A stretch of 64,000 bases of DNA from JASHPR01 sp963778075. Its GTDB lineage: Bacteria; Actinomycetota; Actinomycetes; Streptosporangiales; Streptosporangiaceae. Positions within the stretch are counted from its first letter, which is position 1. Each line of letters opens with the position of its first letter. The notes under the pieces were generated by a model. That model searched no databases. It saw only the letters and a program-made list of their open reading frames with translations, and was not told the DNA's origin. A program made the position numbers and the translations under genes. Of this stretch, positions 1 to 8,248 are shown in pieces. Where the stretch lies: the NCBI GenBank assembly GCA_963778075.1, contig CAVZTJ010000003.1:1116001-1180000 (forward strand), written 5' to 3'.

Positions 1-2
1 CC

Positions 3-329
3 TCGACAGGCTCGTCGGCAAGCGGGTCCAGCTCGGCGAGTACTTCGCCCAGCACCAGCCCGAGCCCGAGCCCAAGCCCGAGTTCGAGCCCGAGCCCGAC
101 CACGAGTCCCTCGCGCTCGACGACGCCGAGCCCGTCGCCCTCGGCGAGCCCGAGCCCGACGGCGAGCCCGAGCCCGACGGCGAGCCCGACTCCCACCGCT
201 GCGCCCGCTACCGGCGGCGGGGGCACGGCCGGATTCCAGCACGCTTCGCTCCTGGTCATCGGCATCGCGGCGGTGCTGGTCGGGGCCGCGAGCCTCGTCT
301 ACCGCAGAAGGATCCTCAGGAACCGCTGA
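3..329 (+). CDS. C-terminal end of a Ser/Pro-rich cell-surface anchored protein (5' truncated by window edge)
   Basis: The frame is open from the window edge to a TGA at 327-329, giving the last 108 residues of a larger protein. The first two thirds are a low-complexity stalk of Ser-Pro, Ser-Pro-Thr and Ala-Ser-Pro units, typical of a wall-spanning linker. A glycine-rich stretch (ATGGGG) follows, then one hydrophobic helix (about 19 residues, ending in SLVY) and a basic tail (RRRILRNR). This stalk, helix and positive tail order fits a surface protein held in the membrane by its C-terminus, possibly after sortase processing. No canonical LPXTG is present; PATGG is the nearest match. The functional domain lies outside the window. 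Confidence 0.75.
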   Translation, partial: STGSSASGSSSASTSPSTSPSPSPSPSSSPSPTTSPSRSTTPSPSPSASPSPTASPSPTASPTPTAAPATGGGGTAGFQHASLLVIGIAAVLVGAASLVYRRRILRNR

Positions 330-369
330 CGCCGCGGCCCGGCGCCCCCGCGGCCCTGCGGCGGCCAGC

Positions 370-408
370 GGGCTAGATCACCGGGCTAGATCACCGGGCT
401 AGATCACC
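370..408. repeat. Three exact tandem 13-bp units at the end of the radical SAM gene
   Basis: The unit GGGCTAGATCACC occurs three times without a gap (370-382, 383-395, 396-408). On the minus strand each unit carries TGA and TAG triplets. The stop codon of the leftward radical SAM gene (TCA at 404-406) lies in the third copy, so the array is the 3' flank of that gene and could expand or contract without changing the protein. No clear hairpin was seen. Confidence 0.8.
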
Positions 409-2134
409 GGGCCGCCGGCACCGCGCGGAGGTCGTCGATCATCTCCTTCGGCACGGTGACGTCGTCGAACCAGCGGCCGCCGAACGGCCGCCGCACCGGG
501 ATGATCTGGTCGGTCGAGTAGGCGAGGATCTTGCCGTTGTAGACCCGCATCTCCTCGCGGAGCGAGACCGGCAGCTTCCCGTCCAGCGTGAGGGCGGCTT
601 CGATCTCGCTGAGCAGTTTCCTGGTCTCCTCAATGGTCTCCAAGACGGCGTGGCAGAACTCGGGCGGCAGCACCCCGTACTCGCCCTTGATCTCCACCAG
701 CCGGGCGATCGCCTCGTAGGAGACATCTTGCAGCTCGCGCCGGTTCAGCCACCGTGTCTCGTAGTTGAGCCGCCGGTACCACAGCGGCTCCATCAGGGCC
801 TGGCGGTGCTCTTCCAGCGTGCGGTGGTAGATGCGGTACCCGTGCTGATCTGGCTGCTCGAAGAACCGGCACCCGGGGTCCAGGAACGGCACCATCGGGC
901 AGATGAGCGGAAGCGCGTTCCACCCGCCGAACTTGCGGATCAGCCGCTCGGAGTACTCGATCGTGTCCATGACCGACCGCCGGTCCTGGTACGGCATGCC
1001 GATGAAGAACCAGATCATGACGCCCTTCACCCCGGCGTCGATCGCACGCGGAATCCAGTCCTCCATCTGCTCCATGGTGTAGGTCCCGCGGCCGGCCGCC
1101 TTGCTTATCTTCGGGTCGTGGGACTCGGGAGAGAGCATGATGTACGCCGACGTCGACTCGCCCATCTTCTTGAGCGTGTCCTGCGGCGTCAGGTTGAATT
1201 GCTCAAAGGAGACGCTCTTGTAGCCGACCTCTTTTACCGCGTCCAGATACTGGTGCATACGCGCCCGGTTCTCGGAGTAGCACTGAAGCGCGTAAATCGA
1301 CGTGCGCTTCGCCGCCTCGCCCATCGTGCGAAGTTCTTCGACGATGAGGTCGTGGTTCTTCGTGATCAGCGTCTTCTGGACGCCCATGATGTTGCGGTAG
1401 GCGAACTTTGAGCCGCCGCACCACCCGCAGTCGTGTGCGCACCCGGTGTTCGGCAGCGTCATGATCAGCTTGGATGTCGCCGGCCCCGGGTTCGGCGTGT
1501 CCCGGAAGTACGACCAATCGCCCTGCGCGTCGTTGTAGTTGGAGGCTGGCTTGTGCCTGAAGCCAGTGGCCCGGATGTCGCCGCCGGTCTTATACATGAG
1601 ATTCGGGATCCCGGCGAAGTCCCTGCTGCCGCGGTGCACCCTGGTGACCAGCTCGGTGAGCGGCTCAAGGGTGTCGTAGCCCTGCACGACGACGTCGACG
1701 CTCGGGTACTCGATGAGCTGGTCGGCGTAGTACGTCGCCGAGATGCCGCCGAAGATCGTGAGCGCCTCGGGGTGCACCTGCTTCAGCAGGGCGGCGAGCT
1801 CGATGGCACCGTGGCACTGCGTCATCCAGTGCAGGTCGAACCCGAAGATCGGCGCTTCCAGCCGGCCGAGCAGCCGGCCGATATCCAGGTCCGGGTACAT
1901 CAGCATCAGCGAGGCGACGTTGACGATCTTCGTGTCGAAACCGTGGTCCGCCAGCCGCGCTTTGATCGAGAACCAGCCGATCGGATACATCTCGTAGATC
2001 GAGGTGACGTTGACGCTGTCGCTGTCGCTCAGGTAGGCGAACAGCATGTCGTCGCGCTCACGGAAGTCGTAGACGCTGGGGGCGTGCAGCAGGAAAAGGT
2101 CCGCCTCGAGTCGTGACGTTATCGGCTGATCCAT
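404..2134 (-). CDS. B12-binding domain radical SAM protein
   Basis: The product has 576 residues from the ATG at 2134, which has AAAGGA about ten bases upstream. A longer in-frame N-terminus lacks family-like sequence. Residues 10-160 resemble a cobalamin-binding Rossmann domain, with GG at 129-130 and SVDVVVQGYDT closing the fold. D100 and H102 are present, but a full base-off DxHxxG motif is not evident. The radical SAM cluster motif is CX3CX2C (C232, C236, C239, within GCAHDCGWCGG), followed by a TIM-barrel part to about residue 420 and a C-terminal extension rich in Arg and Glu. Proteins of this layout perform radical methylations or rearrangements, and the substrate cannot be read from sequence. 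It diverges from a MocD-like oxygenase and Rieske pair, which may act in the same pathway. Confidence 0.85.
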   Translation of the reverse strand: MDQPITSRLEADLFLLHAPSVYDFRERDDMLFAYLSDSDSVNVTSIYEMYPIGWFSIKARLADHGFDTKIVNVASLMLMYPDLDIGRLLGRLEAPIFGFDLHWMTQCHGAIELAALLKQVHPEALTIFGGISATYYADQLIEYPSVDVVVQGYDTLEPLTELVTRVHRGSRDFAGIPNLMYKTGGDIRATGFRHKPASNYNDAQGDWSYFRDTPNPGPATSKLIMTLPNTGCAHDCGWCGGSKFAYRNIMGVQKTLITKNHDLIVEELRTMGEAAKRTSIYALQCYSENRARMHQYLDAVKEVGYKSVSFEQFNLTPQDTLKKMGESTSAYIMLSPESHDPKISKAAGRGTYTMEQMEDWIPRAIDAGVKGVMIWFFIGMPYQDRRSVMDTIEYSERLIRKFGGWNALPLICPMVPFLDPGCRFFEQPDQHGYRIYHRTLEEHRQALMEPLWYRRLNYETRWLNRRELQDVSYEAIARLVEIKGEYGVLPPEFCHAVLETIEETRKLLSEIEAALTLDGKLPVSLREEMRVYNGKILAYSTDQIIPVRRPFGGRWFDDVTVPKEMIDDLRAVPAAR

Positions 2135-2369
2135 TGTGCAGGAATCCTTTACCTGGTAGGTCGAACGCCCCTGCGACTGGCGACGTCCCGCATTTGAGCC
2201 ATTTCTCAGGCTAGTGCTGTCATTCAGCAATGGCCAGAATATGTTTGGCGTGTCAGCCATTCTCATGGTCAAATGCGGTAGACAGGCTGCCCATTCTTGA
2301 TGACTTAAGCGGAATGCCGGTAATGGTCAATAGTCTGGGGCGCGACGGCGGGGCGCCGCGCGGGCAGGC

Positions 2370-2439
2370 GGCTGCGGGCGGCGGGTGCGCGGCACTCGGC
2401 AGGTGGCTGCGGGCGGCGGGTGCGCGGCACTCGGCAGGT
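2370..2439. repeat. Tandem duplication of a 35-bp GC-rich unit
   Basis: Positions 2370-2404 and 2405-2439 are identical 35-bp copies, followed by a degenerate third copy to about 2490. They lie in the 465-bp gap between the divergent radical SAM gene and the MocD-like gene, in the probable leader of the latter. Apart from this array the gap shows no gene. Confidence 0.8.
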
Positions 2440-2599
2440 GGCGGCAGGCGGCTGCGAGCAGCGAGTGCGCGGCGCGGGGCAGGAGGCGGCGCCGGGTGCC
2501 GGGCGCTCCCGGCGATATCGGGCCTGGTCAGACCGTGCAACGCCGGACAGACTGGAAGCAGGCGCGCTGGCTGGCCGGTGGCCGGAAGGGTTTGGGGAT

Positions 2600-3706
2600 A
2601 TGGGCAGGGAACGTTTGGCGCGGTACAGCCTCGCGGGTGCGGAGAACCGGGCCGCCGTGGAGGCCGGGCTGGCGGGCGGCAACTGGTTCCGCAGCGACGT
2701 GCCCCGCAAGCGGATGAAGGAACTGATGCGGCGCTCCGACTACCCGGCCATCCGGGATACCGCGATCTGGATCGGCCTGATCCTGCTGTTCGCCGGTCTC
2801 GGCATCGCGCTGTGGGGCACCTGGTGGGCGTGGCCGTGCTTCTTCGTCTACGGGACCCTGTACGGTTCGACGTCGGACTCCCGGTGGCACGAGACCGGGC
2901 ACGGCACCGCGTTCAAGACGCGCTGGCTTGACGAGGGCCTGTATCAGCTCGCCTCCTTCATGATCATGCGCGATCCGACGGTGTGGCGGTGGAGCCACGC
3001 GCGGCACCACACCGACACGCTGATCCTCGGCCGGGACCCGGAGATCGCGGCGATGCGCCCGGCGCGGCTGGCGCGGCTGCTGGCGAACTTCGTCGGCCTG
3101 GTCGACTCCTGCACCGCGTTCCGGCTGATGTTCCTGCACGCTTCCGGCCGGCTCACCGCGGACGAGGCCGACTTCGTTCCCGAGCCGGAGCGACACAAGG
3201 TCTACCGGACCGCCCGGATCGAGCTGGCCATCTACGCGGCCACGATCGCCGCGGCGATCGCGTTCCGGTCCTGGCTGCCGGTCCTGCTGATCGGCGGGCC
3301 GCGGCTGTACGGCGCCTGGCTGCTCAACGTTTACGCGCTTACGCAGCACGCGGGCATGGGCGAGAACGTGCTCGACCACCGGCTCAACACCCGGACGGTC
3401 AAGATGTGCGTGGTCAACCGGTTCCTGTACTGGAACATGAACTACCACGTCGAGCACCACATGTTCCCGCTGGTGCCGTACTACCGGCTCCCGGATCTGC
3501 ACGAGGAGATCAAGCGCGACTGCGCGCCGGTCTACCCGTCGATATGGGCTGCCTACAAGGAGATCATCCCGGCGATCCTGCGCCAGCTCAGGGACACCGA
3601 GTACTACGTGCACCGCGAGCTGCCGCCCGGCGCTGCCCCGTTCAACGTGCCCACGCCGGCCAATGACGGCCGCGGGCTGCCGCTGAGCGCCGCGACCGCG
3701 GCCTGA
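2600..3706 (+). CDS. Fatty-acid-desaturase-type membrane oxygenase, MocD-like
   Basis: The protein has 368 residues from the ATG at 2600, preceded by a purine-rich GGAAGGG/GGGG stretch. It shows the histidine boxes of the membrane di-iron desaturase/hydroxylase family: HETGH (97-101), HARHH (133-137) and HVEHH (283-287), plus H250 in a TQH context. Hydrophobic segments lie at about 53-90, 205-222 and 225-247. The length and the NMNYHVEHHMFP box resemble MocD, the rhizopine-catabolism oxygenase, more than acyl-lipid desaturases. The next gene, 21 bp downstream, is a MocE-like Rieske ferredoxin, the expected electron donor. A ferredoxin reductase is not seen nearby. The substrate is unknown, and rhizopine use is not implied by homology alone. 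Confidence 0.85.
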   Translation: MGRERLARYSLAGAENRAAVEAGLAGGNWFRSDVPRKRMKELMRRSDYPAIRDTAIWIGLILLFAGLGIALWGTWWAWPCFFVYGTLYGSTSDSRWHETGHGTAFKTRWLDEGLYQLASFMIMRDPTVWRWSHARHHTDTLILGRDPEIAAMRPARLARLLANFVGLVDSCTAFRLMFLHASGRLTADEADFVPEPERHKVYRTARIELAIYAATIAAAIAFRSWLPVLLIGGPRLYGAWLLNVYALTQHAGMGENVLDHRLNTRTVKMCVVNRFLYWNMNYHVEHHMFPLVPYYRLPDLHEEIKRDCAPVYPSIWAAYKEIIPAILRQLRDTEYYVHRELPPGAAPFNVPTPANDGRGLPLSAATAA

Positions 3707-3727
3707 CGTACAGCGGGGAGAACGCCG

Positions 3728-4042
3728 ATGGCTCAGTGGGTTGCGGCCTGCGCGGCCGACGACATCGACCCCGAGGACGTCGTCCCGTTTGACCACGGCG
3801 GGCGCGCCTACGCGATCTACCGCTCCCCGGACGACGGCTACTACGCCACCGACGGGCTGTGCACGCACGAGCAGACGCTGCTCTGCGACGGGCTGGTCGA
3901 CGGCGGCGTCATCGAGTGCCCGATGCACAACGGGCGCTTCGACTACGCCAGCGGCAAGGCCCTCGGCGCGCCGGTGCTGGTCGACCTGCGCACCTATCCG
4001 GCCAAGGTCGTCGACGGCACCGTCTACATCGAGGTGGGCTAG
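3728..4042 (+). CDS. Rieske [2Fe-2S] ferredoxin, MocE-like
   Basis: This is a small soluble Rieske protein of 104 residues. The cluster ligands are C45-x-H47 and C64-x2-H67 (CTH and CPMH), spaced as in Rieske ferredoxins of oxygenase systems. The stretch after the second ligand pair (NGRFDYASGKALGAPV) resembles MocE-type ferredoxins. It starts 21 bp after the MocD-like gene, with GGGGAG as ribosome site, so the two are almost certainly cotranscribed and the protein should carry electrons to the di-iron oxygenase. Its stop (4040-4042) lies two bases from the stop of the convergent exonuclease gene. Confidence 0.9.
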   Translation: MAQWVAACAADDIDPEDVVPFDHGGRAYAIYRSPDDGYYATDGLCTHEQTLLCDGLVDGGVIECPMHNGRFDYASGKALGAPVLVDLRTYPAKVVDGTVYIEVG

Positions 4043-4044
4043 CG

Positions 4045-4830
4045 CTACAGGTTCAGGTCGACGATCACCGGTGCGTGGTCGCTCGGGCCCTTGCCCTTGC
4101 GCGCCTCGCGGTCCACCCAGGCACCGGACACCGAGCCTGCCAGTGCTGAGTTGGCGTAGACCAGATCGATCCGCATGCCCATGTTCTTGTGGAACGCCCC
4201 GGCACGGTAGTCCCAGTACGTGAACGGGTGCGGGCCCTTCGCGATGGTCGGGACCACGTCGGTCAGCCCGGTTTCCCGAAGTTCCGCGAGACCTGCGCGC
4301 TCCGCGGGGGTGACGTGGGTGGAGTCCACGAAGACCGCCGGGTCCCAGACGTCGGCGTCGGTCGGGGCGATGTTGAAGTCGCCCATGAGCGCGAACGGCC
4401 TGCTGCCCGCCGCGTCGGCGGCGACGGCGTCCTTCAGTGCGGCCAGCCAGCGCAGCTTGTACGCGTAGTGCGGGTCGCTGGGCGTGCGGCCGTTCGGCAC
4501 GTACACCGAGCGCACCCGCACCGGCCCGCAGGTGGCCGCGATCGTCCTGGCCTCGAGCGTGCCCTCGTCCGGGAAGCCGGGATCGCCGGGCAGGCCGCGC
4601 GCCACGTCCTCGAGCCCCACCCGGGACAGCACGGCCACGCCGTTCCAGCGCCCTTCGCCGTGGTGCGCCACCGCGTACCCCAGCGGCGTGACCGAATCGG
4701 CGGGGAACGCGTCGGCGCCGACCTTGGTCTCCTGCAGGCACAGCACGTCCGGTGCCGCTTGCTCCAGCCACTCCACCAGCCGGGGCAGCCGGGCCAGCAC
4801 CGAGTTCACGTTCCAGGTCGCGATCCGCAC
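4045..4830 (-). CDS. xth: Exodeoxyribonuclease III (AP endonuclease family)
   Basis: The product is 261 residues from a GTG at 4830, reading VRIATWNVNS, the usual family start. Conserved catalytic residues of the endonuclease/exonuclease/phosphatase fold are visible: N7, E34 in LQETK, D151 and N153 in GDFNIAP, D222 in RIDLVY and the terminal SDH (D251, H252). The length is normal for bacterial ExoIII. The enzyme acts in base excision repair, cleaving at abasic sites and trimming 3' ends in the cytoplasm. The open frame extends upstream to 5712 only as the antisense shadow of the neighbouring DUF5996 gene. It stands alone, 72 bp from that divergent gene. Confidence 0.93.
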   Translation of the reverse strand: MRIATWNVNSVLARLPRLVEWLEQAAPDVLCLQETKVGADAFPADSVTPLGYAVAHHGEGRWNGVAVLSRVGLEDVARGLPGDPGFPDEGTLEARTIAATCGPVRVRSVYVPNGRTPSDPHYAYKLRWLAALKDAVAADAAGSRPFALMGDFNIAPTDADVWDPAVFVDSTHVTPAERAGLAELRETGLTDVVPTIAKGPHPFTYWDYRAGAFHKNMGMRIDLVYANSALAGSVSGAWVDREARKGKGPSDHAPVIVDLNL

Positions 4831-4902
4831 GCCGCCATCCAACCAGGTCTGCGGCAGCGCGGCGCATTGAGCGCGAAGCCCGCTGGGCAATAGCGTGCAC
4901 CT

Positions 4903-5823
4903 ATGCCTAAGCAGTGGCCCGCGACGTCGTACGAACAGTGGCGCCCGACCTGCGACACGCTGCACGCGCACACCCAGGTGCTCGGCAAGCTTGCCGCCCG
5001 GCTCGCCCCGCCCGAACCGGAACTGCAGCACGCGGCCCTGCGGCTGACCGCGCGCGGCTGGGAAACCGCCCCGCTGCCCGCCCCGGACGGCTCCGGCGCC
5101 GTAGTCGTGGCGCTCGACCTGCGCGTCCACGAGGCGGTCGTCGAGCACAGCGACGGGCGCAGCGAGCAGGTCGCGCTCACCCCGGACCGGCCGGTTGGCG
5201 ACGTGACCAGGGATGTGCTCGCCGCGGTGCGCGGCATCGCGGGCCCGGTGGACATCGACCCCACCCCGCAGGAAGTGCCGTGGAGCGTGCCGCTCGACGA
5301 GGACCGCGAGCACTCGGTTTACGACCCGGCCCAGGTGGCCGACTACTTCGCCGCGGCCACCCAGGCCGCGCTGGTCCTCGCGGACTACCGGGCCCCCTAT
5401 CGCGGCCGGTCGACTCCGGTCAACGCCTGGTGGGGCTCGTTCGACCTGGCCGTCAGCCTGTTTTCCGGTCAGCCCGCCGATCCTCCGTCGCAGGACTTCA
5501 TCATGCGCAACGCGATGGACGCCCAGGAGGTGGCCGTCGGCTGGTGGCCCGGTGACGCCCGGCACCCCACGGCGGCGTTCTACGCCTACGCGCACCCGGC
5601 ACCGGCAGGCTTCGCCGGCGCCAGCCTGGCCCCGCCGGCCGCGCACTGGGCCGGCGCCCTGGGCGAGTACATCCTGGAGTGGGAGGACGTCCGCACGCAG
5701 CCAGACCCGCACGCCGTGGCGCTCGAATTCGCCCGCTCAGCGTTCCGGCACGCTTGCGCGGTGTGCGAATGGGATCCAGGGCTGGCGGCGAGCGCGGACG
5801 CGAACCCTCCGCCGGTGTCCTGA
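4903..5823 (+). CDS. DUF5996 family protein
   Basis: A cytoplasmic protein of 306 residues. The N-terminus (W5, then YEQWRPTCDTLHAHTQVLGK) and the central NAWWGSFDLAVSLFSG and DFIMRNAMDAQEVAVGWWPGD stretches are hallmarks of the DUF5996 family as I recall it. No signal peptide or membrane segment is seen, and no catalytic role is known. The start ATG at 4903 lies 72 bp from the divergent exonuclease start, so the two may share a promoter region, but no functional link is evident. Family assignment is from recognition, and function is unknown. Confidence 0.8.
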   Translation: MPKQWPATSYEQWRPTCDTLHAHTQVLGKLAARLAPPEPELQHAALRLTARGWETAPLPAPDGSGAVVVALDLRVHEAVVEHSDGRSEQVALTPDRPVGDVTRDVLAAVRGIAGPVDIDPTPQEVPWSVPLDEDREHSVYDPAQVADYFAAATQAALVLADYRAPYRGRSTPVNAWWGSFDLAVSLFSGQPADPPSQDFIMRNAMDAQEVAVGWWPGDARHPTAAFYAYAHPAPAGFAGASLAPPAAHWAGALGEYILEWEDVRTQPDPHAVALEFARSAFRHACAVCEWDPGLAASADANPPPVS

Positions 5824-5834
5824 GCTTCCCGGCG

Positions 5835-6817
5835 TCAGCCCTTGCCGGGATCGGATCGCGGATAGCCGCGGGGGATCGGCACCTGGAGCAGAGCCAGGTT
5901 GGCCGGGCTCGGCCGCAGGTAGGCAAAGATCCCCGAGGACGTGGTTCCGTCCCCGCCCGAGGCGTACTTCAGCGGCAGGTGGGTCCGCGCGCTCACCCAC
6001 AGCAGGAACGGCAGCGGTGCGATCGTGCCGTTGGCCGTCTCGCTGAGAACGATGGCTCCCTGGCCGTCGAGCCGGGGCGGCGCAGGACCCGCCACTGCCC
6101 CTTGGCGATCCCCTGGGCGAGCGTCGCGGGGCTGAACATTCCGCCCGCACCGATGCTGCTGGCCACGTCGAGCGCGGTGAACTGGTGGCTGAACTCGGCC
6201 CAGGTGCCGGCGCGTACCTCGGTGTCACCTATGCCGCAGCCGCTGGTGTGTGCATAGCAGACCATCGTGATCCGCGCCTGGATCTTGGTCGCCATCTGGG
6301 CGGGAATGGTTGTCGCGACCCGCGGGCTGAGGTAGCTGACCGTGGAGTCCTCGACCGGGGACAGTGGCTTGTGCGAGCCCGCCGTCGTCTGCGAGTACCG
6401 GTCCCGCCACCGGGCCGGCTGGCCCGCGGCCGGCTGGGCCGGCCAGTTCCAGTCGTGATAGGTGTCCACGAGCTGACCCTTGTTCGTGTCCACCTGGGTG
6501 CTGTAGAGGATATCGCCGCTGGCGGCGGTGAATGCGGTCAGCATCGCCTTGCCTACCGAAGCGGAGGGAAGGCGCGACCCGGCCGCAGGTCGATGGTTCG
6601 CCGCACCCGACCACGGCGCGATCGCCGCTATCACCACCGCGGCGGCGCAGGCAACCGCGCCGACGACACACGTCACGCGGCGCACGCGACGCCGTCTGGC
6701 TTGCCGGAGCCCGCCGAGGCGTACCCGTTCAGGCAAGTCCTCTGCAGCGCGATATCCGGCCAGGTCTCGGTCGAACGCTTCGCGGATGCGGCTGGTGTCG
6801 AGGTCAGGGTGTGTCAT
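5835..6817 (-). CDS. Membrane-anchored partner of the SigE-type sigma factor (probable anti-sigma-like protein), one frame break
   Basis: From ATG 6817 the protein has a basic cytoplasmic N-terminus (about 45 residues), one transmembrane helix at 48-67 and a secreted domain. The reading frame breaks near 6075 in a run of four G (plus strand). Restoring one base continues the protein as RLDGQGAIVLSE to a stop at 5835, giving about 327 residues in total. Its start overlaps the end of the sigma factor gene by 14 bp, the layout of sigma/anti-sigma pairs in actinomycetes. The extracellular part has paired cysteines near the CYAHTSGCG stretch. The break sits in a homopolymer, so an assembly error is as likely as a pseudogene. 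Confidence 0.65.
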
Positions 6818-7397
6818 GGCGGTCTCCAGCTGCCTGGGCGGAGGGGCTGTCGAGCAGCTGGCGAAGTCGCTGCAGGGCGCGGCTGGCCGGGCTCTTCACC
6901 GTGCCGGCCCGGACTCCGAGGACATCAGCAGCCTGCTGCTCGGTCAGGTCGTGCCAGAACCGGAGCACCACGACCGCGCGTTGCCGGTACGGCAGGGCGC
7001 GCACCGCGCGCACGAGCTGATCCCGGTCATCGTGCAGCCCGATGACGTCGGGCGCGGCCGCGTCGGTTAACGGCAGTCCCACGCGCTCCCAGCGGCCCGC
7101 CCCGCGGCCCCGGTCCCGGCACAGCTTCACCACGACCTGGCGGCTGTAGGCCAGCGGATCGTCCAGCCGGCGCCACCGCAGGAACACCCGCTCCAGCGCG
7201 GACTGCGCGACTTCCTCGCTGACGTGGGGGTTCCCGGTCAGCGCACCGGCCAGCCGGACGAGCGTCGTCCCGTGAGCGCGCACGAATGCCTCGAATGCCT
7301 CGTCGTCAGCAAAGCTCCTGTGCGCCTCCCTCCGGCCGGGTCCGCAGTGAGACGTAACGACCGCAGAAAGGTTGCCGACCTCGCCCATATTGGCCAC
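6804..7397 (-). CDS. SigE-family RNA polymerase sigma factor (ECF-type)
   Basis: The product is 197 residues from ATG 7397; an internal start nearer the FADDEAFEAFV stretch is possible, since the first 28 residues look non-conserved. Region 2 begins around FEAFVRAHGTTLVRLAGALTG and contains the -10-binding VSEEVAQSALERVFLRW segment. Region 4 is the C-terminal helix-turn-helix LPYRQRAVVVLRFWHDL, then TEQQAADVLGV and GTVKSPASRAL. This is the compact sigma-2/sigma-4 architecture of the SigE group. It overlaps the downstream membrane partner by 14 bp, so its activity is probably controlled by that protein. It diverges from the uronate-dehydrogenase-like gene with only a 26-bp gap. Confidence 0.88.
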   Translation of the reverse strand: MANMGEVGNLSAVVTSHCGPGRREAHRSFADDEAFEAFVRAHGTTLVRLAGALTGNPHVSEEVAQSALERVFLRWRRLDDPLAYSRQVVVKLCRDRGRGAGRWERVGLPLTDAAAPDVIGLHDDRDQLVRAVRALPYRQRAVVVLRFWHDLTEQQAADVLGVRAGTVKSPASRALQRLRQLLDSPSAQAAGDRHDTP

Positions 7398-7423
7398 CGG
7401 TGCCGTGCACTACGGTGACTGCC

Positions 7424-8230
7424 ATGCCGATCATTCTGGTAACCGGGGCGGCGGGCGGGGTCGGGTCCATGCTGCGCCTCCGCCTGGCCCGGCCGGGCCG
7501 GACGCTGCGCCTGCTCGACATCGCCCCGATCACCGCCGGTCCCGGCGAGGAGGCGGTCAGGGCGTCGGTCACCGACCTCGACGCGATGACGGAGGCCTGC
7601 CGGAACGTGACGGCGGTGGTTCATCTGGCCGGCATTCCCGGTGAGGCGCCGTGGCAGCAGATCCGCGAGGTGAACATCGACGGCACGTACGCGGTGTTCG
7701 AGGCGGCCCGCCGGGCCGGAGTCGGCCGGGTCGTGTACGCCTCGTCGAACCACGCGGCCGGGTTCCGGCCACGGACTGACTTCCCAGTGCCCGAATACGT
7801 GTACCCGGCACCGGACACCTATTACGGGGTGTCCAAGGTTGCGGGGGAGTCGCTGGCCTTCCTCTACCACTCCAGGTACGGGATGGACGCGATCTGCGTC
7901 CGGATCCTGACCTGTGCTGAGCGGCCGCCGACGCTGCGTGCGCTGTCCACGTGGCTGTCCCCGGACGACGCCGGCCGGCTGTTCGAGGCGTGCCTGTCCA
8001 CGCCCAGCCCCGGCTTCCGGGTGGTGTTCGGCGCGTCCGCGAACACCCGCGGCGGCTGGGTGTCGCTGGACGAGGCCCGGTTGCTTGGCTACGAACCGCG
8101 CGACAACGCCGAGGATTACGCGGCCGAGCTCATCGCGGCCAACGGCGAGCCGGACACCGACGATCCGGTGCTGGCGTACCTCGGCGGCGAGTTCACGCTG
8201 CCCGGCATGGACGCCGAGCTGCCGGCGTAA
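7424..8230 (+). CDS. NAD-dependent epimerase/dehydratase, uronate-dehydrogenase-like
   Basis: A short-chain-type Rossmann enzyme of 268 residues from ATG 7424. The nucleotide-binding GxxGxxG is G8, G11, G14 (TGAAGGVG), with D32 at the end of strand 2, favouring NAD. The catalytic YxxxK is Y134/K138 and the upstream serines are S107/S108 in YASSNHAAGF, a motif characteristic of uronate dehydrogenases that oxidise glucuronate or galacturonate to the aldaric acid lactone. The length fits that family. The next gene starts 18 bp later, so the two form an operon. No aldarate dehydratase or transporter is present in the window, and the exact sugar is inferred only. Confidence 0.8.
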   Translation: MPIILVTGAAGGVGSMLRLRLARPGRTLRLLDIAPITAGPGEEAVRASVTDLDAMTEACRNVTAVVHLAGIPGEAPWQQIREVNIDGTYAVFEAARRAGVGRVVYASSNHAAGFRPRTDFPVPEYVYPAPDTYYGVSKVAGESLAFLYHSRYGMDAICVRILTCAERPPTLRALSTWLSPDDAGRLFEACLSTPSPGFRVVFGASANTRGGWVSLDEARLLGYEPRDNAEDYAAELIAANGEPDTDDPVLAYLGGEFTLPGMDAELPA

Positions 8231-8248
8231 CCCCCGGGAGGCTGCGCG

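Noticed and set aside
3..200. Regular CCGAGCCCG-type repeats at the window start as a possible CRISPR or satellite
   Set aside because: They are codons of a Ser-Pro linker in an open frame, with no spacer structure.
2600..4042. Rhizopine catabolism operon
   Set aside because: Only MocD- and MocE-like genes are present; other moc genes and symbiosis context are missing, so the substrate is left open.
2528..4900. 790-codon minus-strand open frame
   Set aside because: It is the antisense shadow of the MocD-like, Rieske and exonuclease region; the sequence is low-complexity Arg/Ala/Gly with no family match and conflicts with three clear genes.
4831..5712. N-terminal extension of the exonuclease frame up to 5712
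   Set aside because: The extension is antisense to the DUF5996 gene and homologues start at VRIATWNVNS.
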